Part shown: piece by piece, positions 54,764-63,815 of the stretch
How the letters are laid out: each line of letters begins with the position of its first letter
How positions within the stretch are numbered: position 1 is the first letter of the stretch
Origin: Arthrobacter sp. M2012083
GTDB taxonomy: Bacteria > Actinomycetota > Actinomycetes > Actinomycetales > Micrococcaceae
Length of the DNA: 64,000 bases
Direction of reading: 5' to 3'
NCBI RefSeq assembly: GCF_000281065.1
Contig: NZ_AKKK01000039.1
Span: 1 to 64,000 of the forward strand
Position numbers and translations under genes: made by a program
Notes under the pieces: generated by a model
Told to the model about the DNA's origin: nothing
Databases searched by the model: none
What the model saw: only the letters and a program-made list of their open reading frames with translations

Positions 54764-54967
54764 ATGGCACAGAGTACAAAAACGAAGAACCCGCCAAACC
54801 TGGCATTTCTTGTCATTCAAGAGATTGCGTGGTGCCTGGGGGTCACAGCGATGTTTCTCAACTCAATCAACCATGGCTTCGACTGGATCTGGATCGGCTT
54901 GCTTGTTGGCTGGCAAGCGTTCATCATCTGGGGCTGGGTTAAGCTCCGACGCTCGAAGACCACCTAA
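54764..54967 (+). CDS. small two-helix membrane protein
   Basis: 67 residues with hydrophobic stretches at about 13-33 and 42-60 and a basic end (KLRRSKTT). GGGGAGAGAAG precedes the ATG. No known function; probably cotranscribed with the gene 28 bp upstream. Confidence 0.6.
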   Translation: MAQSTKTKNPPNLAFLVIQEIAWCLGVTAMFLNSINHGFDWIWIGLLVGWQAFIIWGWVKLRRSKTT

Positions 54968-54981
54968 CGCGCTGAGATCGT

Positions 54982-55040
54982 GGGAAACCTGCCGCATCGC
55001 CGAAACGTTCCGGGCGAACACGCAGGTTTCCAGCGAACTC
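54982..55040. repeat. family-3 intergenic repeat
   Basis: GGAAACCTGC (54983-54992) and GCAGGTTTCC (55022-55031) form a 10-bp inverted repeat around CATCGCCGAAACG. It lies between convergent stops of the small membrane protein and the ABC ATPase. Confidence 0.7.
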
Positions 55041-55077
55041 ACCGGGTCCGGTGCAGCACCCGCTCCCGCCCAACAAC

Positions 55078-56055
55078 TTACCGCCGTGCGCTCCCGTAGA
55101 GCTGCCGCACCAGGTGCTCGATATCCGGCTCGTGAAGGGATAGATCTGCTACCTCGGCTGCGCTTGAGATGGCTGCCAGAACTGTTGCCGCTGAGAGCCT
55201 GCGTGGATCGAAAGAAACGCTGTGCCTGATTCCGTCGGCTTCAATGCTCTGGTGTACCGCGCCGTCGGGTAGTGAGAAGAGCGCAGCCGAGTGCACGGGG
55301 GTGGCGAGGTCCACCACCATGGTGCGCACGGCTCCGGCCACCTCAACCAAACCGGTGAGCGGACCGTCGTAGGCGATGACGCCGTCGTCGACCACCAAGA
55401 CGCGTTGGCACAAACGTTGGATGTCGCTCATGTCGTGGGTGGTCAGCAGCAGCGTGGTGCCGTTCTCGCGGCGCTCGGCGTCCAGGAACTGGCGAAGTTT
55501 CTCCTTACTGATCATGTCCAAGCCAATGGTCGGCTCGTCCAGGATCACCAGCTCCGGGCGATGCAGCAGGGCAGCCGCAACTTCGCCCCGCATACGCTGG
55601 CCCAGCGAAAGCTGCCTGACCGGCGTGGAAAGGAACTCTCCCAAATCCATCTGATCGGCAAGTTCACGGAACCTGGGCCTCCAGTCCGCCTCTGACATGC
55701 GATGCATGGCACCGAGGATCGGGTAAGAGTCCTGCAGGGGCAGATCCCACCACAGCTGCGAGCGCTGCCCGAACACGACGCCGATCTTCCGGGCCAGCGC
55801 TTTGCGCTGCGGCACCGGATTGAACCCGCAGACGGTCACGCGCCCCGAACTTGGCACCAGGACGCCTGTCAGCATCTTGATGGTGGTGGACTTGCCCGCG
55901 CCGTTGGCTCCTATGTACCCGACGGCTTCCCCCGGCTCCACTGTAAAGTCGATGCCACGGACCGCGTGTACGGCCTTCCTGCGCCGCCGGAAGCGACCGG
56001 CAGATTCCATGACCTGGAATTCCCGGCTTAGATTTTCCACTTCGATGATGGGCAT
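55078..56055 (-). CDS. ABC-2-type exporter ATPase
   Basis: 325 residues: Walker A GANGAGKST (49-57), a Q-loop region GQRSQLWWDLP, signature LSLGQ (149-153), Walker B VILDEP (170-175), then an 80-residue C-terminal extension. Resembles the ATPases that pair with DUF990-type (YadH/YhhJ-unlike) permeases. One base separates it from the permease stop. Confidence 0.9.
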   Translation of the reverse strand: MPIIEVENLSREFQVMESAGRFRRRRKAVHAVRGIDFTVEPGEAVGYIGANGAGKSTTIKMLTGVLVPSSGRVTVCGFNPVPQRKALARKIGVVFGQRSQLWWDLPLQDSYPILGAMHRMSEADWRPRFRELADQMDLGEFLSTPVRQLSLGQRMRGEVAAALLHRPELVILDEPTIGLDMISKEKLRQFLDAERRENGTTLLLTTHDMSDIQRLCQRVLVVDDGVIAYDGPLTGLVEVAGAVRTMVVDLATPVHSAALFSLPDGAVHQSIEADGIRHSVSFDPRRLSAATVLAAISSAAEVADLSLHEPDIEHLVRQLYGSARR

Positions 56056-56056
56056 G

Positions 56057-56896
56057 TCAGCCTCCTGCGCCGGTGTACTTTTTGATGGCCGCCCGCCAGA
56101 GGAGCAGCATGAGTCCACTGAGGACGACGGCGGCCGGCAGCCCGAGCCAGCCCGTCCAGGCCGGGATTCCAGCGGGGCCATCGAGGTCGAGGATGACCAG
56201 GCTGGGGGCATAGGCCACCAACGTTGCGGGTATGACGAACGTGAAGAAAATCTGGATCGGGAAGAACAGCGCCGCTCCTGGCATCGAGGCAACGTAGCGG
56301 CCGCCGTAGGTAAAGGCGTTGGCAAATTGCCTGCCGTCCAGAATCCAGAACTGCATTGCTCCAGCACCGAGGAACAGGGCACAGAAGATGGCAGCTCCCG
56401 CGAGCGGCGTGATGGTGGCCAGCAGGATTTTCGCGGGGTCCCATTGGATGTCGGCGAGAAGCAGCGCCACCACCAGGGCTGCCGCTCCGAACAGCAATCG
56501 GCCCACCCGCCGCAACTGGAAGTCGGACGTTGCGAGCTGAAGCAATACAGGGAGGGGCCTCACCAGCAGCACCTCCAGTTTCCCTGACCGGATGGTCTCG
56601 GACATGGAGTCGGTCTCCCCCATCAGCAGGTCACCGAGGGCGAAGGCAACGGACGCGAGCCCAAACACCACCAGCGTCTGGGCCAGGGTCATACCCCCAA
56701 ACGTGGAGACGTTGTGGACGATCGCGTAAAGCTCCACGAACTCGGTCACCCCCAAGAGGACCTGGCCGGCGACGTCGGAGAGGAAGCTGCCGCGGTATGC
56801 GAGTTGTGAGCGCAGCCGGGCAGAGACCAGGAGTTTGAGGAGGACCAGGTTGGTGACCCGGGCGTGCGGGTCACGGGTAACGCGGGGACTAGCCAC
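56057..56896 (-). CDS. ABC-2-family permease, DUF990 type (subunit 1)
   Basis: 279 residues with six hydrophobic segments. Contains SARLRSQLAYRGSFLSDV, SETIRSGKLEVLLVRPLPVLLQL and QFWILDGRQFANAFTYGGRY, typical of the family. GTG start at 56896 overlaps the preceding permease by 8 nt. Exported substrate unknown. Confidence 0.85.
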   Translation of the reverse strand: MASPRVTRDPHARVTNLVLLKLLVSARLRSQLAYRGSFLSDVAGQVLLGVTEFVELYAIVHNVSTFGGMTLAQTLVVFGLASVAFALGDLLMGETDSMSETIRSGKLEVLLVRPLPVLLQLATSDFQLRRVGRLLFGAAALVVALLLADIQWDPAKILLATITPLAGAAIFCALFLGAGAMQFWILDGRQFANAFTYGGRYVASMPGAALFFPIQIFFTFVIPATLVAYAPSLVILDLDGPAGIPAWTGWLGLPAAVVLSGLMLLLWRAAIKKYTGAGG

Positions 56897-57683
56897 CCTG
56901 CACCACCAACCGCCGCGAACCGAAGCGAACCATCATCTGCACAATGACCAGCAGCACGGCCAGCCACAGAAATTGAACGCCAACCATCGCCAGGCTCTCG
57001 CCGCCGTCGGTCCTGCCCGCAAGAATGTCCACCGGGGTCTGCAGCATCGACGGAAACGGTGTGGCCCGAGCGAAGTCGAGCAGCCACCCCGGGAACCACG
57101 TCACCGGGACCAAGAACCCGGACAACAGGTTCATCACCACCATGTACAGCATCCAGAAGCCCCGGATTTCGAGCACCCAGAAAGACAAAAGGTTGATGGC
57201 GAAGAAGCCCAAAAAGTTCAGGGATACGGCAGCCACGATCGACACGAATCCCAGCAGGTAGGGCCCGGGACTTCCGGGCATCGCCAGCCCTGTCACCAGG
57301 GCTCCGACTATGAGTGGTGGCAACCCGCGCGGCAGCACGTCGAAGGCGGCACGGCCCAGGTCTTGCGCCCAATAGGACGCGGTCAGGTTGACGGACCGGG
57401 AAAGGTCGACGGCGATGTCCCCCGACTTCACGCGGCTTGCCAGTTCAGTGTTGCCGAAGAGCCCCAAAGGTGCCAGGAGCGCCTGCCCCAACCACACATA
57501 GGTGGCGGCCTCCATCGCCGAGTATCCGCCGATGGCCCCACCCGCCGTCGTAATGGCGCTCAGCAGCAGCGACGCCCGGATGAGTCCGAAGACCGAGTTG
57601 GTGAAAGCGCCGGCGACGGCGGCAGTACGGTACGTGGAATGGCGCCGGAATGATGACTTGGCCAGCTCCCAATACGCACGCAC
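56889..57683 (-). CDS. ABC-2-family permease, DUF990 type (subunit 2)
   Basis: 264 residues, six hydrophobic segments; RVKSGDIAVDLSRSVNL corresponds to RSGKLEVLLVRPL of its partner, so the two are distant paralogues forming a heterodimer. First gene of the three-gene operon; GTG start at 57683 (57679 also possible). Confidence 0.85.
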   Translation of the reverse strand: MRAYWELAKSSFRRHSTYRTAAVAGAFTNSVFGLIRASLLLSAITTAGGAIGGYSAMEAATYVWLGQALLAPLGLFGNTELASRVKSGDIAVDLSRSVNLTASYWAQDLGRAAFDVLPRGLPPLIVGALVTGLAMPGSPGPYLLGFVSIVAAVSLNFLGFFAINLLSFWVLEIRGFWMLYMVVMNLLSGFLVPVTWFPGWLLDFARATPFPSMLQTPVDILAGRTDGGESLAMVGVQFLWLAVLLVIVQMMVRFGSRRLVVQGG

Positions 57684-57715
57684 CGGTCGAGTCTACTCAC
57701 GGGCTGCAGCCAAAC

Positions 57716-57776
57716 CGCCGGAACGCGGCGAAATCGCCGAAACGCTACGGCGATTCCGCAGCGTTCCGGCGATCTC
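57716..57776. repeat. family-3 intergenic repeat with 24-bp near-perfect hairpin
   Basis: Arms 57716-57739 and 57748-57771 pair at 22 of 24 positions with 8-nt loop AAACGCTA. ATCGCCGAAACG is shared with the element at 54982. It lies between the permease start and the stop of the acidic protein gene, so on the minus strand it may terminate the upstream gene. Confidence 0.8.
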
Positions 57777-57788
57777 GGCAGAGAAGAC

Positions 57789-58637
57789 TTACGCGTCCGC
57801 GAATTCCTCAGACTCTTCGAACTCCACGGCCGCGATGATTTCCTTGGTCTCCGGGTGGATCATGAAGGCCTCGTCGTCATCTTCCACCATGATGTAGTCG
57901 CCGTGGTCGGTGGAAAAGTGCCAGGCGAGGGTCTTCACGCCGTCGTGCTCGTAGTTGGGATCGCCCATGGTGATTTTCTCGAGGGCGTAGCCGGCGACGT
58001 CGCATAGTTCGCGGATGATGACCTCGAACTCGGGGGCGTTGGCGAGGGCTTCTTCGTCGGCTTCGGCCTGGCGCTCGGCGAGGTCCGGAATCCGGGCGAC
58101 ACGTTCGGCAATGTGCGCCTGGATTTCTTCGTCCGAAAGAGCCAGCAGTTCGGACTGGCCGCGGAGGTAGGCAGCGTTGAGCTCGATGATGTCCTCTTCT
58201 TCCAGCAGTGCCTCGAACTCGCCGTCGAGCTCGTCCAAGGTAACCACAGCTGCAGGCTGCGTTTCGGACTCGTCCAGGTCGCCGTCGAGGTAGGCTTCGG
58301 CTTCATCTTCGGTTAGGGCGTCGAAGGCCGCGGCGGTGCGGTTGAAGAGGTCAAGGTGCCGGGTGGCTCCCATGCCCTCGAGCCCGGCGCGGATGTAGGC
58401 GTCCACTTCTTCACGCTCCGGTGCGGTGAAGACGTACTGGGCGAAACCGCCGGACAGCGCCTGGGTCAGGTAGAAGTCCACAAAGTAGCTGTTGAGCGCA
58501 GGGGTCGCGATTTCGTCACTGTTGAGGAGCTCCGCGTACATCTCGTTCACCACGTTGACGTTGGAATCCACTACATCCGCACTGCCGGCTTCGAAGCTGG
58601 TCTTGCTCAGGACGACGGGGTACTCGTTGGTAGTCAT
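57789..58637 (-). CDS. acidic protein with DMP19-like (DUF4375) N terminus
   Basis: 282 residues, very rich in Glu and Asp. VNEMYAELL...LNSYFVDFYLTQALSGGFAQYVF resembles the DMP19/DUF4375 pattern, whose founding member mimics DNA. The rest (about 95-280) contains ALTEDEAEAYLDGDLDESE and GDYIMVEDDDEAFMIHPE. DNA mimicry is a possibility only. GAGGATTCCCC precedes the ATG. Divergent from the SNF2 gene. Confidence 0.65.
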   Translation of the reverse strand: MTTNEYPVVLSKTSFEAGSADVVDSNVNVVNEMYAELLNSDEIATPALNSYFVDFYLTQALSGGFAQYVFTAPEREEVDAYIRAGLEGMGATRHLDLFNRTAAAFDALTEDEAEAYLDGDLDESETQPAAVVTLDELDGEFEALLEEEDIIELNAAYLRGQSELLALSDEEIQAHIAERVARIPDLAERQAEADEEALANAPEFEVIIRELCDVAGYALEKITMGDPNYEHDGVKTLAWHFSTDHGDYIMVEDDDEAFMIHPETKEIIAAVEFEESEEFADA

Positions 58638-58802
58638 GGGGAATCCTCACTGCTGAAAGCTGATGGTGCTCCTGACCCTTTCAACGTACGCGCGGGAGCG
58701 GCGCAGCAATCGAGGAAGAGGTTAACGGAGGGCGAAGTTTGGGAGCCGTTTTCTGCTGACTAAGATTGAACAGATATCCTCCTGCCGAAAGTAGCCCTAC
58801 GC

Positions 58803-61800
58803 ATGCCGTCCCACACAGACGAAAACTGGGAACTGGCCATTCAGACTCCTGCCATCACGGACCGCTCACTCGCGGCCGGACTGGCGTATGCCATGGGCAG
58901 CCGCGTGAACGGGATTTCTTTCGACGCGGCCACGGGCCTCCTGATGGGCAAGGTCCGCGGCACCGGTCCGCAGCCTTATTCGACGTCGGCAAAACTGGTT
59001 CGCAAGCCCAGCGGCTGGAGCTGCACGGTGGGTATTTGCAGCTGCCCGGTCCGTAAGGACTGCAAGCATGTGGCCGCATTGCTCTTCACCGCCGAAGACC
59101 ACCCCACTATCCGCGCCCAACTCCTTTCCCAAGCCCCCGGAATCCAGACCTCAAGGGTGGGCTCCGGCCAACAGGGCGGATCGGCACGTCCCGCCTGGGA
59201 ACAAGCCCTCAACAGGTTGATCGCCAAACCCGGCACAGCTCCGAGCGCTGCCGGTATCCCGCTTGCGCTTCAGTTCGAGGTGGAAGAGCCAGCGGCACAC
59301 TTCTCCTACACAGGCCGCCGCGACCCCATGCGCAGCGTCCGCCAACTCAAGGCCCGCCCGGTCATGATGGGCGCCAAGGGCAAATGGATCCGCGGCGACG
59401 TCTCGTGGAACAACCTGAGCTACGTCAGTTTCCGGCGTGAATTCAATGAGGTCCACGTCGAATGGCTTCAGACTTTCCTCGCCGCGCACGGCTCCAGCAA
59501 CGGCCGGCAGCAACCGTCCGGTGCCATGTGGTTGAGCCTGAACGACTTCGCAGCCAAGAACCTTTGGACCCTCCTCGCCGATGCCACCAAAGCCGGCATT
59601 CCGCTCATTCACTCCGCTGGTAGCGAGCCTGTCCGCGTCGAGACCCAACCCGCCGTCGTCGGGCTCAGCTTGGCGCGTCTGGAATCCAGCCAGCAGGAAG
59701 CGCCCGACGGCGGCCTGCAGCTCGCGCCGTCAGTGACCTTGGGCGGGGAGCCCGTGGATCCGGGATCCGTGGGTTTCCTGGGCAAACCAGCCAACGGAAT
59801 CTTCTTCACGCATTCCGGGGAAACCCTGCCCGGCGTTCCGCAGCAGAAGAACCTCATCACCCTTGCACCGATCGAGGGCGGCATCAGCGATGAGTTGCTG
59901 GAGTTTGTCATGGACGGTCAAACGCTTCAGATTCCGGCCGAGGATGAGAGTCGGTTCCTGACCTCGTTCTACCCGAAGCTGCGGCAGTCAACGCCGGTAC
60001 AGGCCGCGGATGAATCGGTGGCGCTGCCCACGTTGGCTGTCCCCACGCTGTCCCTGCTGGCCAATTACGGCAACGACCATAAGGTGCGGCTGCATTGGGA
60101 ATGGCACTACAAGTCCGGCACCTTGGTCACAGCGCAGCCGTTGTGGCGGCACCCGGACGATCGCGGTTACCGCGACGACCTCGAAGAAGCACGGATTCTC
60201 GAGTCTCTCGGTCGGCCGTGGGACGTAGTGCCTGCGCTGGCCGAATCCGCGACGGGTGGCTGGGGTGCGCCCCGCATCGCTGCCTCCGCTGAGCTCAGCG
60301 GCTTGGACACGCTGGCTTTCACGGAAGAGGTGCTCCCCGAGCTCAAGGACCTGCCAGACGTCGTGGTTGAAACGTCCGGCGACATCGCCGACTACCGCGA
60401 AGCAGCCGAAGCGCCGGTGGTGTCCATTTCCACGAAGGAAACAGCAAGCGGCGACTGGTTCGACCTTGGCATCGTGATCACGCTCGAAGGCGAACCCGTC
60501 TCCTTCGCGGCTGTGTTCTCCGCGCTTGCTGCCGGAATGAGCCGCATGCTGCTGCCCAGCGGCGCCTACTTCTCGCTGGATCTCCCAGAACTTCACCAGC
60601 TCCGCGCCCTGATCGACGAAGCCCGCTCCCTGCAGGACAACCCCGACAACAAGGACGGCACCCTGCAGATCAGCCGCTTCCAGGCCGGGCTCTGGGATGA
60701 GCTGGCACAACTGGGAATCGTGGACGAACAGGCCGCCGCCTGGCGCGAGGCCGTTGGTGGACTGCTCGACGACGGCGTGACCGGGCTTCCGCTCCCGGCA
60801 GGACTTAACGCTGAGCTGCGTCCGTATCAGCTTGAGGGTTTCAACTGGCTCAGCTTCCTGTACAAGCACAGCCTCGGTGGCGTGCTGGCGGACGACATGG
60901 GCCTGGGTAAGACCGTGCAGGCGATTGCGCTGATTTGTGCGGCCAAGGACTTGGCGGCTTCCACCGCTGCCGCCGCCCAGGGCGACGCCTCCGAGGTGAC
61001 GCCGCGGGCTCCTTTCCTGGTTGTCGCGCCCACAAGTGTTGTGAGCAACTGGGCTGCTGAAGCGCAGCGCTTTGCTCCGGGGCTCGTAGTGCGGACCGTC
61101 GGTGAAACCTTCGCCAAGAGCGGGCTGGCACCGGCCGAAGCGTTGGCGGGCGCCGACGTCGTCATCACCTCCTATGCCCTGTTCCGCATTGATTACGATG
61201 CCTACGCCTCCTTCCAGTGGGCAGGGCTGATGCTGGATGAGGCGCAGTTCGTGAAGAACCACCAGTCCAAGGCGTACCAGTGCGCTCGTAAACTGCCGGC
61301 CCGTTTCAAGCTGGCCATCACGGGCACGCCGCTGGAAAACAACCTCATGGAGTTCTGGGCGCTGACCTCGATCGTGGCGCCGGGGCTGTTCCCGAGCCCC
61401 AAACGTTTCGCCGAGAACTATCAAAAGCCGGTCGAAAAGAACGGTGACTCCGCGCAGCTGGGCAAGCTCCGGCGTCGTGTGCGTCCGCTCATGATGCGCC
61501 GCACCAAAGAGCAGGTCATCAAGGATCTGCCGCCCAAGCAGGAGCAAATCCTGGAAGTGGTGCTGAACCCGCGGCACCAGAAGGTCTACCAGACACACCT
61601 GCAACGCGAGCGGCAAAAAATCCTTGGACTGATCGATGACGTCAACAAGAACCGCTTCACGATCTTCCAATCGTTGACTTTGCTGCGTCAGCTGAGTCTG
61701 GATGCGTCGTTGGTGGATTCGTCGCTGTCCGGGGTGCGGTCATCCAAGCTGGACGTGCTCTTTGAACAGCTGGAGGACCTCATTTCCGAGGGACACCGGG

Positions 61801-62246
61801 CACTGATTTTCAGCCAGTTCACAGGGTTCCTGGGCAAGGTTCGGGAGCGTTTGGATGCCGAGGGCGTTGAGTACTGCTATCTCGATGGCAGCACCCGCAA
61901 CCGCGGCGATGTGGTCAGCGAGTTCAAGAATGGTGCCGCTCCGGTGTTCCTGATTTCGCTGAAGGCCGGTGGCTTCGGACTCAACCTGACCGAGGCGGAC
62001 TACGTGTTCTTGCTGGACCCCTGGTGGAACCCGGCGTCCGAGGCTCAGGCCGTGGACCGCACGCACCGCATCGGGCAGGCCAGGAACGTGATGGTCTACC
62101 GACTGGTAGCGAAGGACACCATCGAAGAAAAGGTCATGGCGCTGAAGGCAAAGAAATCACAGTTGTTCGCGGACGTGATGGAGGGCGACGCGTTGGCCGG
62201 TGGTTCGTTGACGGCGGACGACTTGGCGGCGCTGTTCGCGGAGTGA
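58803..62246 (+). CDS. SWIM zinc-finger plus SNF2/SWI2 helicase
   Basis: 1147 residues. SWIM finger C79-x-C81-x5-C87-x-H89 (CSCPVRKDCKHVA), a long bacterial SNF2-associated region (about 130-650), then an ATPase core: Walker A with GLGKT (700-704), VVAPTSVVSNW, DEAQ box (812-815), TGTPLENNLMEFW, and the C-terminal helicase lobe (about 985-1115) with GFGLNLTEADYVFLLDPWWNP and DRTHRIGQ. A double-strand DNA translocase, likely in repair or transcription recycling. Confidence 0.92.
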   Translation: MPSHTDENWELAIQTPAITDRSLAAGLAYAMGSRVNGISFDAATGLLMGKVRGTGPQPYSTSAKLVRKPSGWSCTVGICSCPVRKDCKHVAALLFTAEDHPTIRAQLLSQAPGIQTSRVGSGQQGGSARPAWEQALNRLIAKPGTAPSAAGIPLALQFEVEEPAAHFSYTGRRDPMRSVRQLKARPVMMGAKGKWIRGDVSWNNLSYVSFRREFNEVHVEWLQTFLAAHGSSNGRQQPSGAMWLSLNDFAAKNLWTLLADATKAGIPLIHSAGSEPVRVETQPAVVGLSLARLESSQQEAPDGGLQLAPSVTLGGEPVDPGSVGFLGKPANGIFFTHSGETLPGVPQQKNLITLAPIEGGISDELLEFVMDGQTLQIPAEDESRFLTSFYPKLRQSTPVQAADESVALPTLAVPTLSLLANYGNDHKVRLHWEWHYKSGTLVTAQPLWRHPDDRGYRDDLEEARILESLGRPWDVVPALAESATGGWGAPRIAASAELSGLDTLAFTEEVLPELKDLPDVVVETSGDIADYREAAEAPVVSISTKETASGDWFDLGIVITLEGEPVSFAAVFSALAAGMSRMLLPSGAYFSLDLPELHQLRALIDEARSLQDNPDNKDGTLQISRFQAGLWDELAQLGIVDEQAAAWREAVGGLLDDGVTGLPLPAGLNAELRPYQLEGFNWLSFLYKHSLGGVLADDMGLGKTVQAIALICAAKDLAASTAAAAQGDASEVTPRAPFLVVAPTSVVSNWAAEAQRFAPGLVVRTVGETFAKSGLAPAEALAGADVVITSYALFRIDYDAYASFQWAGLMLDEAQFVKNHQSKAYQCARKLPARFKLAITGTPLENNLMEFWALTSIVAPGLFPSPKRFAENYQKPVEKNGDSAQLGKLRRRVRPLMMRRTKEQVIKDLPPKQEQILEVVLNPRHQKVYQTHLQRERQKILGLIDDVNKNRFTIFQSLTLLRQLSLDASLVDSSLSGVRSSKLDVLFEQLEDLISEGHRALIFSQFTGFLGKVRERLDAEGVEYCYLDGSTRNRGDVVSEFKNGAAPVFLISLKAGGFGLNLTEADYVFLLDPWWNPASEAQAVDRTHRIGQARNVMVYRLVAKDTIEEKVMALKAKKSQLFADVMEGDALAGGSLTADDLAALFAE

Positions 62247-62271
62247 CCTCCCCGAACAGCTCCGCACTGCC

Positions 62272-63012
62272 TCAGTTGGCTCGAGTGGCTGCCGTCTGAA
62301 TGACCTTGGCGAGGTCACGTGGGCGGCTCCACATAGGCCAATGCCCTGTCGGGAGGTCAATGACGTCCAGATTCTCGATGTTCGCGACTTCAGCAAACAT
62401 GGCATGGCCTGCATGGGCCAACTCCAGCACCTGTGCGCTGGGGATGGAGCAGCACACCATCACTGTCCGGACTTTGCGGCGGGCATCGTTCATGAGCTCG
62501 ACGGGCTGACGAAGCACGGGACCAGGCTCAGGGACGGCGCGGGCACGAAAACGCTCGAGGACCGCTGTGCTCAGGCCGTCGAGGCTAGCCTGCTGTGCGA
62601 GGACTTCAAAGGACGGCAGGGGGAGCTGCTCCAATCTTTCCGGGAGATCCGGGGCGAAGGCGCTTCCTGTGGCCAGAGGGCCGGAGTCGACCCACACCAC
62701 CGGATGAACAAGCTCAGGGTGTCGGTCAAGGACAAGGCTGACGGGGGCGTTGGCCCCACTGTGAGCGACGACAGTCGCGGGCTGATCTTCGGAAACACCG
62801 AGTCGGGCAAAGATGTCCAGGACGGCTGCAGCTTGATCGTCGAGGGTCTTCGTCGCCCGTTCAGGATCGTCCCCGTCGAGGCCAGGGAGCGTCACGGCTA
62901 TTGCCCGGGAGTGGTCGGTTTCCAGGTGTTCAAGGACTTCATCCCACGCCCAAGCGCCCAGCCAGTGGCCGGCGATGAGGATGATGGTCTTATTGCTCGG
63001 AGTAGTTGTCAT
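62272..63012 (-). CDS. alpha/beta hydrolase
   Basis: 246 residues: oxyanion segment IAGHWLGAWAWDEV, nucleophile serine in VVAHSGAN, acid aspartate near WVDSG or in the C-terminal third, and histidine in TGHWPMWSRP. Resembles salicylate esterase/hydroxynitrile-lyase-like proteins. Divergent from the WYL regulator, which may control it. Convergent with SNF2 (25 bp between stops). Confidence 0.87.
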   Translation of the reverse strand: MTTTPSNKTIILIAGHWLGAWAWDEVLEHLETDHSRAIAVTLPGLDGDDPERATKTLDDQAAAVLDIFARLGVSEDQPATVVAHSGANAPVSLVLDRHPELVHPVVWVDSGPLATGSAFAPDLPERLEQLPLPSFEVLAQQASLDGLSTAVLERFRARAVPEPGPVLRQPVELMNDARRKVRTVMVCCSIPSAQVLELAHAGHAMFAEVANIENLDVIDLPTGHWPMWSRPRDLAKVIQTAATRAN

Positions 63013-63085
63013 ATCAATACCTTCGTAGGCCCTCCGGGCAGGTGTATGTCACTATTTGTGTCATGAATTTTGTGCGGGTTGAAAG
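63013..63085. promoter_or_regulatory. divergent control region, hydrolase and WYL regulator
   Basis: TGTCAC (63045-63050) and GTGTCA (63056-63061) with AT-rich flanks form a loose repeat of TGTCA. Probably the WYL regulator site; no promoter was firmly assigned. Confidence 0.35.
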
Positions 63086-63784
63086 GTGAAGCGAGCTGAA
63101 CGACTCTTCGCCCTATCCGAGATGCTTCGTCGTCATGGATCACGGGGGTGCTCCGCCGATCGTCTGGCCAGAGAGTTCGGCGTTTCCGTGCGCACCGTCA
63201 AGAGGGACCTCGCTGCACTGGAGATCAGCGGCGCGCCCATATGGTCGCGCCCGGGACCTGGCGGTGGTTACGGATTGGCCGCGGGCGCTTCCCTGCCGCC
63301 TGTCAGTCTGTCCCCGGCGCAGGCCGTAGCGCTCATGGCAGCCGTCTCCGCTGCACCCGACGCCCCCTACGCCGATCTGGCAGCAGCCGGGATCCAGAAG
63401 ATCGTGGATGTCCTCGACCCCAGGACCCGAGCAAGAGCCGATGAACTGGCCGGCCGTGTCTGGGTCAACGCGGCTCGCCCTTCCTCACGTACCATCAGGT
63501 CGGCCCTGGAGGAGGCGATGTCCGAGCAGCGGGTAATCCGGATTCGCTACACCTCGAGGGACGGGAGCACGACCATCCGCGACGTCGAACCCGTGCTGTT
63601 CGCCTCGACGAACGGCCAGTGGTACTTGGTTGGTTGGTGTCGACTCCGCGACGCCATGAGATGGTTCATCGTGTCGCGCATCGATCGAGCCAATGTAACC
63701 AAAACGGCTTGCGGCGGCCATACTATCCACGAGGTCGGAGAACCCCCGGCGAACGCCAGACCCGTGCACGGTCGGGGCGTGTGA
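63086..63784 (+). CDS. WYL-domain HTH regulator
   Basis: 232 residues: HTH_11-type winged helix (LFALSEMLRRHGSRGC, RLAREFGVSVRTVKRDLAAL) and a WYL domain (VIRIRYTSRDGS, WYLVGWCRLRDAMRWFIVSRI). It lacks the C-terminal WCX extension of full-length members. The start is GTG 63086, overlapping GAAAGG; a different start cannot be excluded. Likely represses or activates the divergent hydrolase gene. Confidence 0.85.
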   Translation: MKRAERLFALSEMLRRHGSRGCSADRLAREFGVSVRTVKRDLAALEISGAPIWSRPGPGGGYGLAAGASLPPVSLSPAQAVALMAAVSAAPDAPYADLAAAGIQKIVDVLDPRTRARADELAGRVWVNAARPSSRTIRSALEEAMSEQRVIRIRYTSRDGSTTIRDVEPVLFASTNGQWYLVGWCRLRDAMRWFIVSRIDRANVTKTACGGHTIHEVGEPPANARPVHGRGV

Positions 63785-63815
63785 GGCGCGCAATCAACCA
63801 TTCGGGTACGTGCAG

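Noticed and set aside
59988..61670. 560-codon minus-strand open frame opposite the SNF2 gene
   Set aside because: Antisense to a well-supported helicase core; composition typical of a shadow frame.
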